A stretch of 64,000 nt of DNA, from contig NZ_CP013293.1 in NCBI RefSeq assembly GCF_001456155.1, positions 3,720,001-3,784,000 of the forward strand, in the 5' to 3' direction. Source of the stretch: Chryseobacterium sp. IHB B 17019. Its GTDB lineage: Bacteria > Bacteroidota > Bacteroidia > Flavobacteriales > Weeksellaceae. The translations under genes and the position numbers were made by a program. Shown here piece by piece: positions 8,004 to 17,765 of the stretch (its first letter is position 1; the number at the start of each line of letters is the position of its first letter). Under the pieces are notes generated by a model. The model saw only the letters and a list, made by a program, of their open reading frames with translations, did not search any database and was not told the DNA's origin.

Positions 8004-10036
8004 TGCAGGACACTCAGAAAAAACAGGTACTTTTAGTCGGAAATCCAAATGTAGGAAAGTCAACGGTTTTCAATGCACTTTGCAATAAAAAACAAAAGAC
8101 CGGAAACTATGCAGGAGTTACCGTAGCGAGCCATTCGGGGCATTATACTTTTAAGAATGAGGAAGTTGAGGTCATCGACTTGCCGGGTTCGTACAGTATT
8201 TACCCGAGCTCGGAAGATGAAGCCATTTTTTCAAAATTTCTTATCGATGAGCAGAAAAATTATGCAGGTGTTATTTACATTCTTGAAGCATTAAGCTTAA
8301 AAAGAGGACTTCTTTTATTCCAACAGATTCAGGATCTTGGTGTTCCGATGATTTTGGTGGTAAACCAGATTGATCAGGCGGAAAGAAGGGGAATTAATAT
8401 CGACATTCAAAAATTCTCAGACGCTTTAGGCATTAAAATTATTCAGACCAACGCTAAAGAGCAGATTGGTATTGAAGAAATTAAAAAAGCTGTTTTAAAT
8501 AATCAGTTTGTAAAAGCAGAAAAACAATCGTTCGAAACGCCGAATGAGCATAAAGATTTTATTCAGAAAGTAGCTTCTCATAAAGGGATAGATAACGAAT
8601 ACAAAGCCTGGATGAGCCTTTCTTTGGGAACGGATTTAGGCAGAATCGAATCCATTATGGGGTTAATGAACGACCCGGATTCTAAAAGTCTCGTTCCGAA
8701 AAGATTACAGGTCCAGGAAACAGTAAGAAGATATCAGCATGTTGATAAGATTTTATCAAATGTTATATCCAAAAAACCTCAGTTTAAAGAATTATTGACA
8801 GAAAAGCTTGATAAAGTTTTAGTACATAAATTTTGGGGATATATAGTTTTTTTGATGATTTTATTAATCATCTTCCAAAGCGTTTTCTTCCTGGCCGAAT
8901 ATCCAATGAACTGGATCGACGATCTCTTCTCATGGACGGCCGCTTTCACGAGCGAACATTTACCGGAAGGACCTATCAACTCATTGATATCCAACGGAAT
9001 TGTTCCGGGAATCGGAGGAATTGTAGTATTTGCGCCGCAAATTGGGATTTTACTGTATTTCCTGTATTTACTGGAAGATTCAGGATATATGGCGAGAGTT
9101 GTTTTCCTGATGGACAGGCTTTTACGACCATTTGGATTAAACGGGAAAAGCATCGTTCCGCTGGTTTCTGGGACGGCTTGTGCAATTCCGGCGGTAATTT
9201 CCACCAGAAATATTGAAAATTTAAAAGAAAGACTGTTAACCATTCTGGTAACACCCTTTATGACGTGTTCGGCAAGGCTTCCGGTGTACAGCATCATCAT
9301 CGGATTGATTATTTCGGACGGAACATTTTTAGGAATAAAATATAAAGCTTTGGTGTTGATGGGGATGTATCTGCTCGGTTTCGCCGTAGCATTATTTTCC
9401 GCAGCAATTCTTAAAAGATTTATTAAAAATAAAGGTAAAACGTATCTGGTAATGGATTTGCCGACGTATAAAAAACCGCTTTTCGGATATGATCTTAAAA
9501 TGGTTTTGGGTAAAGTCTGGGATTTTATTACCGGAGCGGGAAAAATTATTTTCATTGTAAGTATCATCATTTGGTTTCTGAGTTATTTCGGTCCAAAACA
9601 GAAGCCGAATCAATTTGTAGCCACGAATGTTGAGCTTGATCATTCCTACCTCGCCAAAATGGGAAAAGGAATTGAGCCGATAATTGAACCACTCGGCTAC
9701 GATTGGAAAATGGGCGTCGGAATTCTGACGAGCTTCGTGGCAAGGGAAGTTTTCGTAGGAACGATGTCTACGCTGTACAGCCTGGAAGATGATGCTCCGG
9801 AAGTGAAAGTAATCGATAAAATGAAAAGAGACGTAAAACCCAACGGCGAAAAAGTTTTCAGTTTTGCAACAGGGGTTTCGGTACTTTTATTTTACGCATT
9901 TGCAATGCAGTGTGTTTCCACACTCGCAGTAGTCTACAGAGAAACCAAAAGCTGGAGATGGACCGGCCTACAGGTTGTGATGATGACAGGTTTGGCATAT
10001 TTTGTGTCGATGATAGCATATCAGATTTTAAAGTAA
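8003..10036 (+). CDS. feoB: Ferrous iron transporter FeoB
   Basis: 677 residues. N-terminal G domain: P-loop GNPNVGKS at 13-20, DLPG at 59-62, NQID at 121-124. The membrane part (from about 275) contains both gate regions with the conserved cysteines, SGTACAIPAV and TPFMTCSARLPVY, and a C-terminal region with FVAREVFVGTMSTLY. It imports Fe(II) across the inner membrane, coupled to nucleotide hydrolysis. Shorter than the E. coli protein, as usual in Bacteroidetes. Start and stop each overlap neighbours by one base (TAATG twice), giving a three-gene unit. Confidence 0.96.
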   Translation: MQDTQKKQVLLVGNPNVGKSTVFNALCNKKQKTGNYAGVTVASHSGHYTFKNEEVEVIDLPGSYSIYPSSEDEAIFSKFLIDEQKNYAGVIYILEALSLKRGLLLFQQIQDLGVPMILVVNQIDQAERRGINIDIQKFSDALGIKIIQTNAKEQIGIEEIKKAVLNNQFVKAEKQSFETPNEHKDFIQKVASHKGIDNEYKAWMSLSLGTDLGRIESIMGLMNDPDSKSLVPKRLQVQETVRRYQHVDKILSNVISKKPQFKELLTEKLDKVLVHKFWGYIVFLMILLIIFQSVFFLAEYPMNWIDDLFSWTAAFTSEHLPEGPINSLISNGIVPGIGGIVVFAPQIGILLYFLYLLEDSGYMARVVFLMDRLLRPFGLNGKSIVPLVSGTACAIPAVISTRNIENLKERLLTILVTPFMTCSARLPVYSIIIGLIISDGTFLGIKYKALVLMGMYLLGFAVALFSAAILKRFIKNKGKTYLVMDLPTYKKPLFGYDLKMVLGKVWDFITGAGKIIFIVSIIIWFLSYFGPKQKPNQFVATNVELDHSYLAKMGKGIEPIIEPLGYDWKMGVGILTSFVAREVFVGTMSTLYSLEDDAPEVKVIDKMKRDVKPNGEKVFSFATGVSVLLFYAFAMQCVSTLAVVYRETKSWRWTGLQVVMMTGLAYFVSMIAYQILK

Positions 10037-10185
10037 TGGATTCGCTTATTTTACAATATATTATTGTTTTTTTGGTCGTTGCATTTGCCTGCTATTCTTT
10101 ATTTAAGATACTCAGGAAGAATTTTGCCCCGAAAAAATTCAGCTCAAAAAGAACAAACTGCGACAAAGATTGTGGATGTTCATAG
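10036..10185 (+). CDS. FeoB-associated Cys-rich membrane peptide
   Basis: 49 residues from ATG 10036, whose A is the last base of the feoB stop codon. One membrane helix (about 5-25, ILQYIIVFLVVAFACYSL) is followed by a basic cytosolic segment and a cysteine cluster at the end, NCDKDCGCS. This matches the small FeoB-associated Cys-rich family encoded after feoB in many bacteria, possibly a regulator or iron-handling partner of FeoB. Confidence 0.85.
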   Translation: MDSLILQYIIVFLVVAFACYSLFKILRKNFAPKKFSSKRTNCDKDCGCS

Positions 10186-10249
10186 GTTTTTAACACTATG
10201 AATTAAAAAAAACACTATTTTCAGCTCCGAAATATTAAGTTAACTCTAT

Positions 10250-11275
10250 TTGAAACCAAAAGCAGCATATCTTTTTTTACTTGGTCTGTTGTACACGCCT
10301 GCGGATGCCCAGATCGACAGTACAAAAATCAAATCTTATGTAGATCAGGTAATGATCCGTGTCAATCTGGATACGAATCTGGAGAGTTTTACCTTTTCAG
10401 AAACGGATCAGGAAAATGTGATTAAAGAGATGGAATTTTCCATCAACAATAAGACAAAAACATCATTATCTCTTGATTACAGAAATATAAGTGCCACTTT
10501 ATCCTTTGCTCCGAAATTTTTCCCTGGGAATAATGATAATGAATTGAAGGGAAACAGCTCTTACACAGATTTCAGATTAAGGTTTTTTCCTAAAAGATTC
10601 ATCCAGACGGTTTACTATAAAAATGTAAAAGGATTTTATATTGAAAATATGCAGGATCTGATTCCGGGGTGGCAGGAAGAAAGAGATGGTTATCTGCAGT
10701 TTCCGGATTTTAGGGTGCAGACCTTCGGTGGTTCGACTTCGTATGTTTTAAAGAAAGATTTTTCGTTAAAAAGCATTTATACACAGAGCGAATGGCAGAA
10801 AAACAGCAGCGGAAGCTGGGTGCCGTTTTTAGATTATGACCTTACAATTTTCAGGGATGTCCTTGATGGCCAGAAAATTAAAGAATATCAATATAACATT
10901 GGAGCTAATATCGGCTACTTTTACAATTGGGTAATTGCCGATAAAGTAAGTGTTGCTCCTTATTTAACGGTAGGTTTCGGAGGAAAATTCACAAGCTTCA
11001 GAGATACTCTGGAAGATGGATCAAAAGGACCGAAAGAAAAAGCACAATATGCTACCGTGAGAGGGTCGGGAGGACTTCACATCGGATATAATTCAGATCG
11101 ATTTTTATTTGGTGGAAAACTTAATTTCAATGCGTCTGCGTATGATGAGAAGGACAATTATACTGTTGAGAACAACAATATCTACGGATTAATCTATATA
11201 GGATATCGTTTTGCACCGCCAAAAGCAGTAAAAAACACTTATGATAAAATTCAAAAGAAGGTTCCTATTTTATAA
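10250..11275 (+). CDS. DUF4421-like secreted / outer-membrane protein
   Basis: 341 residues from TTG 10250; the start gives a clean signal peptide (about 1-20, LYTPADAQ). The rest is rich in alternating aromatic/polar strands (for example YATVRGSGGLHIGYNSDRFLF) consistent with an outer-membrane barrel. It resembles the Bacteroidetes DUF4421 family from memory, including the N-terminal VDQVMIRVNLDTN segment. Function unknown. It lies 64 bp after the feo unit without a visible terminator, so read-through is possible. Confidence 0.65.
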   Translation: MKPKAAYLFLLGLLYTPADAQIDSTKIKSYVDQVMIRVNLDTNLESFTFSETDQENVIKEMEFSINNKTKTSLSLDYRNISATLSFAPKFFPGNNDNELKGNSSYTDFRLRFFPKRFIQTVYYKNVKGFYIENMQDLIPGWQEERDGYLQFPDFRVQTFGGSTSYVLKKDFSLKSIYTQSEWQKNSSGSWVPFLDYDLTIFRDVLDGQKIKEYQYNIGANIGYFYNWVIADKVSVAPYLTVGFGGKFTSFRDTLEDGSKGPKEKAQYATVRGSGGLHIGYNSDRFLFGGKLNFNASAYDEKDNYTVENNNIYGLIYIGYRFAPPKAVKNTYDKIQKKVPIL

Positions 11276-11276
11276 G

Positions 11277-11284
11277 TATCTTTG
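11277..11284 (+). promoter_or_regulatory. -7 element of glmM promoter
   Basis: TATCTTTG fits TAnnTTTG and begins 1 nt after the stop codon of the preceding gene; glmM starts at 11325. Confidence 0.5.
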
Positions 11285-11324
11285 CACAAAATTTATTTAA
11301 ACTTTAAAAAAATATAAAAATATA

Positions 11325-12707
11325 ATGTCGTTAATCAAATCTATTTCAGGGATCAGAGGAACTATCGGTGGAAGAGTAAATGATAACCTGACACCACTTG
11401 ATGTTGTAAAATTTGCTTCGGCGTTCGGAACTTGGCTTCAGAATGAAAAAAATAAAAAAGATTTAACATTAATCATCGGAAGAGACGCAAGAATTTCCGG
11501 ACAAATGGTTTCTTCTTTGGTTACAGCGACATTACAGGGACTTGGAATTAATGTAGTTGATCTGGGACTTTCTACCACTCCGACTGTTGAAATAATGGTT
11601 CCGGAACTGAAAGCAGACGGCGGAATTATCCTTACTGCTTCCCACAACCCTAAACAGTGGAATGCCCTGAAATTGTTAAACGATAAAGGAGAATTCATCA
11701 GTGGAGAAAATGGCGCAGAAGTGTTGGCTTTGGCTGAAAGCGAAGACTTCAATTATGCAGAAGTTGATGATTTGGGTAAGTATGAAACGAGAGATGATGC
11801 TTTTGATATTCATATCCAGCAGATTCTTGATTTGCCGATGGTAGATGTAGAAGCCATTAAAGCTAAAAAATTCAAAGTGGTTTTAGATGCGGTAAATTCT
11901 ACAGGAGGAATTGCAATTCCGATGTTGTTGGATAAATTGGGCTGTGAAACCGTAAAACTATATTGCGAACCGACAGGTCATTTCCCTCATAATCCTGAAC
12001 CGTTGAAAGAACATTTGGGAGACATTTGTGAATTGGTTAAAAAAGAAAATGCTGATTTTGGCGTTGTAGTAGATCCGGATGTGGACAGATTAGCATTAAT
12101 CGACGAAAAAGGTGAAATGTTCGGCGAAGAATACACTTTGGTTGCTGTTGCAGATTATTTATTGAAAAATAAAAACGGCGTGGCGATTTCCAATCTTTCT
12201 TCAAGCCGTGCTCTGAGAGATGTTGCGCAATCCCATAACTCAGAATATTTTGCAAGTGCAGTGGGAGAAGTGAATGTGGTTACTTTAATGAAGGAAAAAA
12301 ACGCAGTAATCGGCGGAGAAGGAAACGGTGGAATTATTTACCCTGATTTGCATTACGGAAGAGATTCTTTGGTAGGTGTAGCGTTGTTTTTAACGCATCT
12401 GGCTAAAGAAAATAAAACGGTCTCTGAATTAAGAGCCGGATACCCAAGTTATTTCATGGGTAAAAAGAAAATTGAGCTGACTCCGGAGATAAATGTTGAT
12501 GATATTTTAACTAAAATGGAAAAAGAATATCAAAATGAAGAGGTGTCTACGGTAGATGGTGTTAAAATAGATTTTGAAAATAATTGGGTTCATCTTAGAA
12601 AATCTAATACAGAGCCGATTATCAGGATCTATACAGAGGCTAAATCTCAGGAAGAAGCCGATAAATTAGGTGATGACATGATAGCTAAAATCAATAGTTT
12701 GATTTAA
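11325..12707 (+). CDS. glmM: Phosphoglucosamine mutase / phosphomannomutase family
   Basis: 460 residues with all four phosphohexomutase signatures: the phosphoserine loop TASHNP (104-109, active Ser106), the metal loop DPDVDR (250-255), the sugar-binding loop GEGNGG (331-336), and the phosphate-binding RKSNTEPIIRIYTE near the C terminus. GlmM converts glucosamine-6-phosphate to glucosamine-1-phosphate for UDP-GlcNAc, the precursor used by the murein genes further on. Specificity for glucosamine versus mannose/glucose phosphate cannot be settled from sequence alone. Confidence 0.88.
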   Translation: MSLIKSISGIRGTIGGRVNDNLTPLDVVKFASAFGTWLQNEKNKKDLTLIIGRDARISGQMVSSLVTATLQGLGINVVDLGLSTTPTVEIMVPELKADGGIILTASHNPKQWNALKLLNDKGEFISGENGAEVLALAESEDFNYAEVDDLGKYETRDDAFDIHIQQILDLPMVDVEAIKAKKFKVVLDAVNSTGGIAIPMLLDKLGCETVKLYCEPTGHFPHNPEPLKEHLGDICELVKKENADFGVVVDPDVDRLALIDEKGEMFGEEYTLVAVADYLLKNKNGVAISNLSSSRALRDVAQSHNSEYFASAVGEVNVVTLMKEKNAVIGGEGNGGIIYPDLHYGRDSLVGVALFLTHLAKENKTVSELRAGYPSYFMGKKKIELTPEINVDDILTKMEKEYQNEEVSTVDGVKIDFENNWVHLRKSNTEPIIRIYTEAKSQEEADKLGDDMIAKINSLI

Positions 12708-12832
12708 AAAAATTAACAGCTAATTCATCATTTTAAAAAGGAATTATTATTAACTTTATAGTACTAAGATTTTCAGAACCGAGTATTTGTATATCTCATA
12801 TCTCAAGTCTTAAATCTTAAAACTGTTTTATA

Positions 12833-14212
12833 TTGGAAGAATATTTTGGAAATGAACTTGTAAAAAAGTTCGAAGAAATGATGGAAAACCATGATGAATT
12901 CTACTTTGATACAGAAGAGTTAGAGGATATCATTGTCTACTATCTGGAGCTGGGTGACTTTAATTATGCCGATACTGCGGTTAATTATGGGCTTAAGCTT
13001 CATCCCAATTCTTTAGATATCAAGATCAAAAGGCTTGAAATTCTTCTGGAATGGGAAGATTATAATACGGCGAAAGAGCTTATCGACGAGCTGAAGGGTT
13101 CTTCTATGGAAAACACAGACTTTTTGGTTTGCTACGCAAAGTATTATTCGAACCTTGGAAATCCTAAAAAAGCCATTGAAATTTGTAAGAAAGCTTTGGA
13201 ATTAAAAGAAGAAGAGAATTTTCTTCATAATTTCATTGCAGATGAATATGTGAATTTAGGGGATCCTTTTAACGCTCTTAAACATTACAGAAAAGCACTG
13301 AAAGAAGATCCGACGGACGATTATGCGTTGGAAAACTGTATGGTTTGCTTTGCAGATTTGAATAAGAACGAGGAGGCAATTGCCTTTCTAAATGAATATT
13401 TGGATGAATTTGCCTATTCTGAAGTCGCATGGTTTGAGTACGGGCAATATTATTTCAACAGGAAAAATTATGAAGAAGCCATAAAAGGATATGATTATCT
13501 GTTGGCGATCAACTCAAGCTCTGTAGGTGTTTATGCCAATAAAGCGGCTTGTTATGAAGCTTTAGGTCAATACAAAAAAGCCATTGAGGTCTATGAAGAA
13601 ATGCTGGAGCTGGAATACACGAAAGCATTTACATTTTATAAAATCGGACTTTGCTATAAGGCTTTAAAACAACCGATTATAGCTTTAAATGCCTTTCAGA
13701 AATCATTAAGGGAAGACCCTCAGTTTTATCTTGCCATGATGGAGCAGTCTTATCTTTACGAAGAAATGGGAGGGATGACGGAGGCGCTGCATTTTGCAAA
13801 AGAAGCCACTCACCTGAATGAAAATAATCTTGATTATCAAAAAAGGTTAGCATTTTTATTCATTGATGCGGGTAAGTTTGAAGAAAGTCTTTCCTGTCTT
13901 AAAAAACTGGTGGACGCCGAGCCTTCAAGGTTTTACAACTGGTATGCTTATTCCGAAGTATTGATGCTTTTGGGCGAATATGAGGAAGCTATTCTGGTTT
14001 TAAACAGAGCTGTAAAAGCGCATCACAGAGCGGAATTGTTTTACCAGCTGAGCAACTGTTATTTCAACTTGAAAGAACAGGACAAAGGTAAGGAAACATT
14101 GCTTCAGGCATTAGATTTAGATCCAACTTTAGTTTCGGATATGCAGAAAAAATATCCTTTCATTAAAGATGAGGTGAAAAAGGCCAAGGCAAAAGTAAAG
14201 AAGAAGAATTAA
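12833..14212 (+). CDS. Tetratricopeptide repeat protein
   Basis: 459 residues from TTG 12833 (LEEYFGNELVKKFEEMM). The protein is almost entirely helical TPR repeats; at least nine can be recognised, with motifs such as NLGNPKKAIEICKKALEL, NLGDPFNALKHYRKALKE, ALGQYKKAIEVYEEMLEL and LLGEYEEAILVLNRAVKA. No signal peptide, so cytosolic. The C terminus is Lys-rich (KKAKAKVKKKN). It probably acts as a scaffold; the partner is unknown. Confidence 0.88.
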   Translation: MEEYFGNELVKKFEEMMENHDEFYFDTEELEDIIVYYLELGDFNYADTAVNYGLKLHPNSLDIKIKRLEILLEWEDYNTAKELIDELKGSSMENTDFLVCYAKYYSNLGNPKKAIEICKKALELKEEENFLHNFIADEYVNLGDPFNALKHYRKALKEDPTDDYALENCMVCFADLNKNEEAIAFLNEYLDEFAYSEVAWFEYGQYYFNRKNYEEAIKGYDYLLAINSSSVGVYANKAACYEALGQYKKAIEVYEEMLELEYTKAFTFYKIGLCYKALKQPIIALNAFQKSLREDPQFYLAMMEQSYLYEEMGGMTEALHFAKEATHLNENNLDYQKRLAFLFIDAGKFEESLSCLKKLVDAEPSRFYNWYAYSEVLMLLGEYEEAILVLNRAVKAHHRAELFYQLSNCYFNLKEQDKGKETLLQALDLDPTLVSDMQKKYPFIKDEVKKAKAKVKKKN

Positions 14213-14283
14213 AAGTCTGGAAATTGTGGAAGCTTGACGTTTACAATTGGCTGCCTTTAAAATTATTAATTTAAATCAAAATA

Positions 14284-14312
14284 AAAACCCTGCAGATGTG
14301 CAGGGTTTTGTC
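14284..14312. terminator. Bidirectional hairpin terminator
   Basis: Perfect 11-bp stem AAAACCCTGCA (14284-14294) / TGCAGGGTTTT (14299-14309) with a 4-nt loop, between convergent genes. Confidence 0.85.
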
Positions 14313-14317
14313 TTAAA

Positions 14318-15484
14318 TTAAAGGCTCTTTAAAAGTTTCTCTGTTTCAGAATAATCTCTATTAGAGCTTTTTGCCAGTTCTATTGCTTTTTCAGCCCAGA
14401 TTTTGGCATTATTTTTATCCCCTGTTTTATGGTAAAGATTAGCTAAAGTATCTGCATTGTCATAGCCTTCACTTTTTCTTACTGATTCTCTTGCCCAAGC
14501 CAGAGCCTTTTCCAATGATGAAGGATTGCTTACATGCTCAAAGAAATTCCATGCGGCAGTATTCAATTCAGCTGAGCTGAAAGATGCCGGATGTTGAAGT
14601 ATCTGGAGCATTAAATTTTCATAGCCGGAATAGTTTTTATCATGCAAAGCTGCTCCTGCTTTATATTGTAATAAAACCTGAGGAGCTTTTTCTTTTCCGA
14701 AATATTTTTCTGCTTCAGTAAGGAATATGGACTCACTGAACTTATTGGTTTTCTTATCATAGCTCTTGGCAACAATACGTTTTGTTTTGAAGGTTTTCTC
14801 GTAAGAATTATAGCTTTCGGGTTTTATGACTTTTAGGATGTTATCTTTTTTAGTTATAAAAAAATCAAAATACTTACCCTCCGGCTTTTGATAGATCATA
14901 CTGGCAATAAGGTCTACATCATCTTCACTAATGTCGCTTTTCTGTTTAAAATATTGATCCATAGCTTTTTCTGCAAGGTCTGAATTTCCGGTGCTTAGAA
15001 AGGCAACAATGGCTGTGTTTAAAAATATCGGGTCTTTTTCTCCTTTTTCAAATTTTTTCTTTATTAAAGAAAATTGCTTGGACGGATCTGTAGCATCTTT
15101 TCCCAACTGTAAAAACTCGGCCTCCGAAAGACTGCTGCCGAATCTGTGTACAACTTCGCCATCACCATTTATAAAAAGATAAGTGGGGAAAGAGGTAACA
15201 GCATATCTTTTTGCCAAAGTTTTCCCTTCTCCTTTTTCCATGTCTATTTTAGCATTAACGAAGTTGGAGTTGTAGTAATCTCCCACAGACTGGAGTGGGA
15301 AAATATTTTTCGCCATTAGTTTACAGGGAGCACACCAAGAAGTATAGGCGTCAATAAATACGAGCTTATTTTCCTTTTTTGCTTTAGCTAAAATGTTAGC
15401 AAAACTACCTTCGTCAAATTTTATTCCCTGACATAAAGTGAAAATACTCATTAATAAAAATGAGAACATTGCAATTTTTTTCAT
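14318..15484 (-). CDS. Periplasmic thioredoxin-like protein with helical repeat tail
   Basis: 388 residues. Signal peptide 1-19, then a thioredoxin-fold domain (about 25-130) with active site WCAPC at 50-54 and the cis-Pro motif SFPTYLF. The C-terminal two thirds look helical and end in TPR-like repeats (KALAWARESVRKSEGYDNADTLANLY and following). It probably reduces or isomerises disulfides in envelope proteins. Single minus-strand gene with a TACTTTTG element about 60 nt upstream. Confidence 0.87.
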   Translation of the reverse strand: MKKIAMFSFLLMSIFTLCQGIKFDEGSFANILAKAKKENKLVFIDAYTSWCAPCKLMAKNIFPLQSVGDYYNSNFVNAKIDMEKGEGKTLAKRYAVTSFPTYLFINGDGEVVHRFGSSLSEAEFLQLGKDATDPSKQFSLIKKKFEKGEKDPIFLNTAIVAFLSTGNSDLAEKAMDQYFKQKSDISEDDVDLIASMIYQKPEGKYFDFFITKKDNILKVIKPESYNSYEKTFKTKRIVAKSYDKKTNKFSESIFLTEAEKYFGKEKAPQVLLQYKAGAALHDKNYSGYENLMLQILQHPASFSSAELNTAAWNFFEHVSNPSSLEKALAWARESVRKSEGYDNADTLANLYHKTGDKNNAKIWAEKAIELAKSSNRDYSETEKLLKSL

Positions 15485-15542
15485 TGTGTGTTTTTTTATT
15501 TTGTTATGTTATTAAGACAACACTACATAATAAAGTATTACA

Positions 15543-15550
15543 CAAAAGTA
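15543..15550 (-). promoter_or_regulatory. -7 element for thioredoxin-like gene
   Basis: TACTTTTG on the minus strand (TAnnTTTG) about 60 nt before ATG 15484. Confidence 0.4.
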
Positions 15551-15616
15551 TAGAAAAAAACAAAAATAAAGTATACTGGATTTAGAATCAGGGAGTTATC
15601 TTTTTAAAAAAAACAA

Positions 15617-16507
15617 TTATTTCTTGATAATATTTGATTTTGTTCTTAAAAATATCAGTCCGGCTATAATAATGGTTGCCCCTACAAACTGTAACGAGCT
15701 TAAAGTTTCGCCATCGAGAATACCCCAGATAATGGCAACAATCGGCATCAGCAAAGTCACGGTTGATGCAAAAAGAGGCGAAGATACCTTTAATAGGCGG
15801 TAATTCATCATCATCGCCAATCCTGTTCCGAAAATGGATAATAAGCTTACAAACATAAGGCCTGTAAGATTATTTTCATCAAAACTAAATGTTGAAAAGA
15901 ATCCTGTGAAGCTTAAAGCAATTAATGAAGGAAAAAATAAAACAAATGCAAAAACAAAAGCAGATAAAATGGTGGAAGAAACATCCATTAATTTAGATTT
16001 TACCGTAGTGGTGCTTACCGCATAACATAAAGTGGCGAGTAATAACAATAAAATAGGAATCAATTTAAATTTTCCACCTTCGCCATCTCCTCCGAAAGCA
16101 AGTAGGCAAACTCCCGCAAAACTTATTAATATCCCTATAAGCTGCTGTTTTGTTGTTTCAAATTTCCAGGCGAGCGCGCCTACAATAATCACGAAAATCG
16201 GCATCATCGAATTAATAATTCCCGCAATACTGCTGCTTACCTCCGTTTCCGCAATCGGAAATAAAAACATCGGAATAAAATTTCCTGTAAATGCAGCCAA
16301 AAGAAGCCATTTTAAATGTTTTTTCGGAAATAATTTATATTTTGAAACAGCAATTGGCATTAAAATAATTCCGGCAATTAAAACCCTTAAAGCTCCCACC
16401 TGATATGGATCGAAATGTTCTAAAGATTTTTTAATCAAAATAAAAGACGATCCCCAAATGATGCTTAAAACAACCAGAAGAATCCATTTTTCATTATTTG
16501 CGTTCAT
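15617..16507 (-). CDS. EamA/DMT-family transporter
   Basis: 296 residues with about ten membrane helices forming two EamA repeats (about 8-140 and 150-290). The N-terminal WGSSFILIKKSL and the C-terminal IWGILDGE regions are typical of the drug/metabolite transporter superfamily. Substrate unknown. The start overlaps the end of aat by 14 bases, so the two are co-transcribed. Confidence 0.88.
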   Translation of the reverse strand: MNANNEKWILLVVLSIIWGSSFILIKKSLEHFDPYQVGALRVLIAGIILMPIAVSKYKLFPKKHLKWLLLAAFTGNFIPMFLFPIAETEVSSSIAGIINSMMPIFVIIVGALAWKFETTKQQLIGILISFAGVCLLAFGGDGEGGKFKLIPILLLLLATLCYAVSTTTVKSKLMDVSSTILSAFVFAFVLFFPSLIALSFTGFFSTFSFDENNLTGLMFVSLLSIFGTGLAMMMNYRLLKVSSPLFASTVTLLMPIVAIIWGILDGETLSSLQFVGATIIIAGLIFLRTKSNIIKK

Positions 16508-17147
16508 TGTTTTGGTGTAAAATGTTTAAAAATTCTTGTTTAGGAATCATCCTTGCTCCCAAGCTTTCAAGATGGTCTGTATGGGATTGACAATCAATCA
16601 ATTCAATGTCATTTTTATGAGCTTCCACAAAGTGAATAAATCCGGCTTTTGAAGCATTACTTACTTTTGCAAACATACTTTCGCCGCAGAAAACATTCCC
16701 GATCTGAAGACCATAAAATCCACCAACCAGCTCTTCATTCTGCCAGACTTCGATACTTTTTGCCAGTCCATATTCATGAAGCTGAATGAAAGACTCCATC
16801 AATTGATCCGAAAGCCACGTTCCGCTTTGCTCTTTTCTGCTGATTTGCTGGCAGTTTTTAATCACTTCTTTAAAGTTTTGGTTCTCTGAAAAGGTAAAAA
16901 CATTCCTGTTTAGGACTTTTCTCATTGATTTTGACACTTTGAGCTCATCCGGAAATAAAACAAACCTGGGATCCGGACACCACCACAAGATTTCTTCCCC
17001 GGGATTATACCACGGAAAAATCCCGAGCTGATAGGCAAACCAGATTCTTTCTACGGACAGATCTCCTCCAAACGCTATTAAGCCTTCATGACCGTCATAA
17101 ATTTCAGGATCCGGAAATGCAATCTCATTTTTGTCTAATCGAACCAT
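16494..17147 (-). CDS. aat: Leucyl/phenylalanyl-tRNA-protein transferase
   Basis: 217 residues. The family core is seen in FPDPEIYDGHEGLIAFGGDL, LGIFPWYNPGEEILWWCPDPR and the GGFYGLQIGNVFCGESMF segment. It transfers Leu or Phe from tRNA to N-terminal Arg/Lys of proteins, creating N-degrons for ClpS/ClpAP-type degradation. The 3' end overlaps the DMT transporter gene. Confidence 0.95.
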   Translation of the reverse strand: MVRLDKNEIAFPDPEIYDGHEGLIAFGGDLSVERIWFAYQLGIFPWYNPGEEILWWCPDPRFVLFPDELKVSKSMRKVLNRNVFTFSENQNFKEVIKNCQQISRKEQSGTWLSDQLMESFIQLHEYGLAKSIEVWQNEELVGGFYGLQIGNVFCGESMFAKVSNASKAGFIHFVEAHKNDIELIDCQSHTDHLESLGARMIPKQEFLNILHQNNERK

Positions 17148-17209
17148 TTTTTAGGAAAAAAAATCCCACTTAATAAAAAGCAGGATTATTATCTGATAGT
17201 ATTCTTTAA

Positions 17210-17587
17210 TTAAAAAGGTAAATCATCGTCTTCGTCTCCAGCGAAAGGATTTTCGTTTGAAACCGGTGATGCAGATTGAGAAGGCGCAGCTTGTGTAGGC
17301 TCCGAACCATTGTCGAAAACTTTTTCTACTCTCCATCCCGTAATTGAGTTGAAATATTTAGTTTCACCTTGAGGAGAAACCCATTCTCTTCCTCTGATGT
17401 TGATCCCAACTTTTACATTTTCTCCCTCCTTAAGATTATCTAATAAACTGATTTTATCAGACAAAAATTCGATGTTTATTGGCTGTGGATACTGTTCCTG
17501 CGTCAAAATAACCATTTCTCTTTTCTGGAAACCGCTCGCAAAAGTCTGAGCATCAAATATTTTCTTTACCGTTCCTTGTAATTCCAT
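17210..17587 (-). CDS. DUF3127 OB-fold-like protein with SSB-like acidic tail
   Basis: 125 residues of the Bacteroidetes DUF3127 family (MELQGTVKKIFDAQTFASGFQKREMV start). The body looks like a single OB-fold domain (1-92), followed by a Ser/Pro/Gln linker and the tail NPFAGDEDDDLPF. That tail closely resembles the C-terminal peptide of single-stranded DNA-binding protein, which recruits repair and replication enzymes; a DNA-binding role is therefore likely but is inference. Confidence 0.85.
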   Translation of the reverse strand: MELQGTVKKIFDAQTFASGFQKREMVILTQEQYPQPINIEFLSDKISLLDNLKEGENVKVGINIRGREWVSPQGETKYFNSITGWRVEKVFDNGSEPTQAAPSQSASPVSNENPFAGDEDDDLPF

Positions 17588-17685
17588 ATTAAATTAATTA
17601 ACGATGTAAAAGTAATAAAATGAAATGTAATAAAACGAGTGATGAAAAAAAAATATAAAAATTTTAAAAAATTCTTTGAAAACTC

Positions 17686-17715
17686 TTGCAACTAAAGAAA
17701 AATGTCCTATATTTG
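17686..17715 (+). promoter_or_regulatory. Promoter of the tRNA operon
   Basis: TTG (17686-17688), 19 nt, TATATTTG (17708-17715), a full match to the Bacteroidetes promoter consensus, about 50 nt before the first tRNA. Confidence 0.8.
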
Positions 17716-17765
17716 CACTCACAAAAACGAAACAAGTTCTTTAAAATAAAACTTAACAAAAACAC

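Noticed and set aside
8779..9570. 263-codon open frame antisense to feoB
   Set aside because: Lies wholly within the feoB membrane region on the opposite strand; its composition is the mirror of feoB codons, with no start signal or family resemblance.
9910..10035. Extended start for the Cys-rich peptide into feoB
   Set aside because: Would be out of frame with feoB for over 100 bases; ATG 10036 fits the TAATG overlap pattern.
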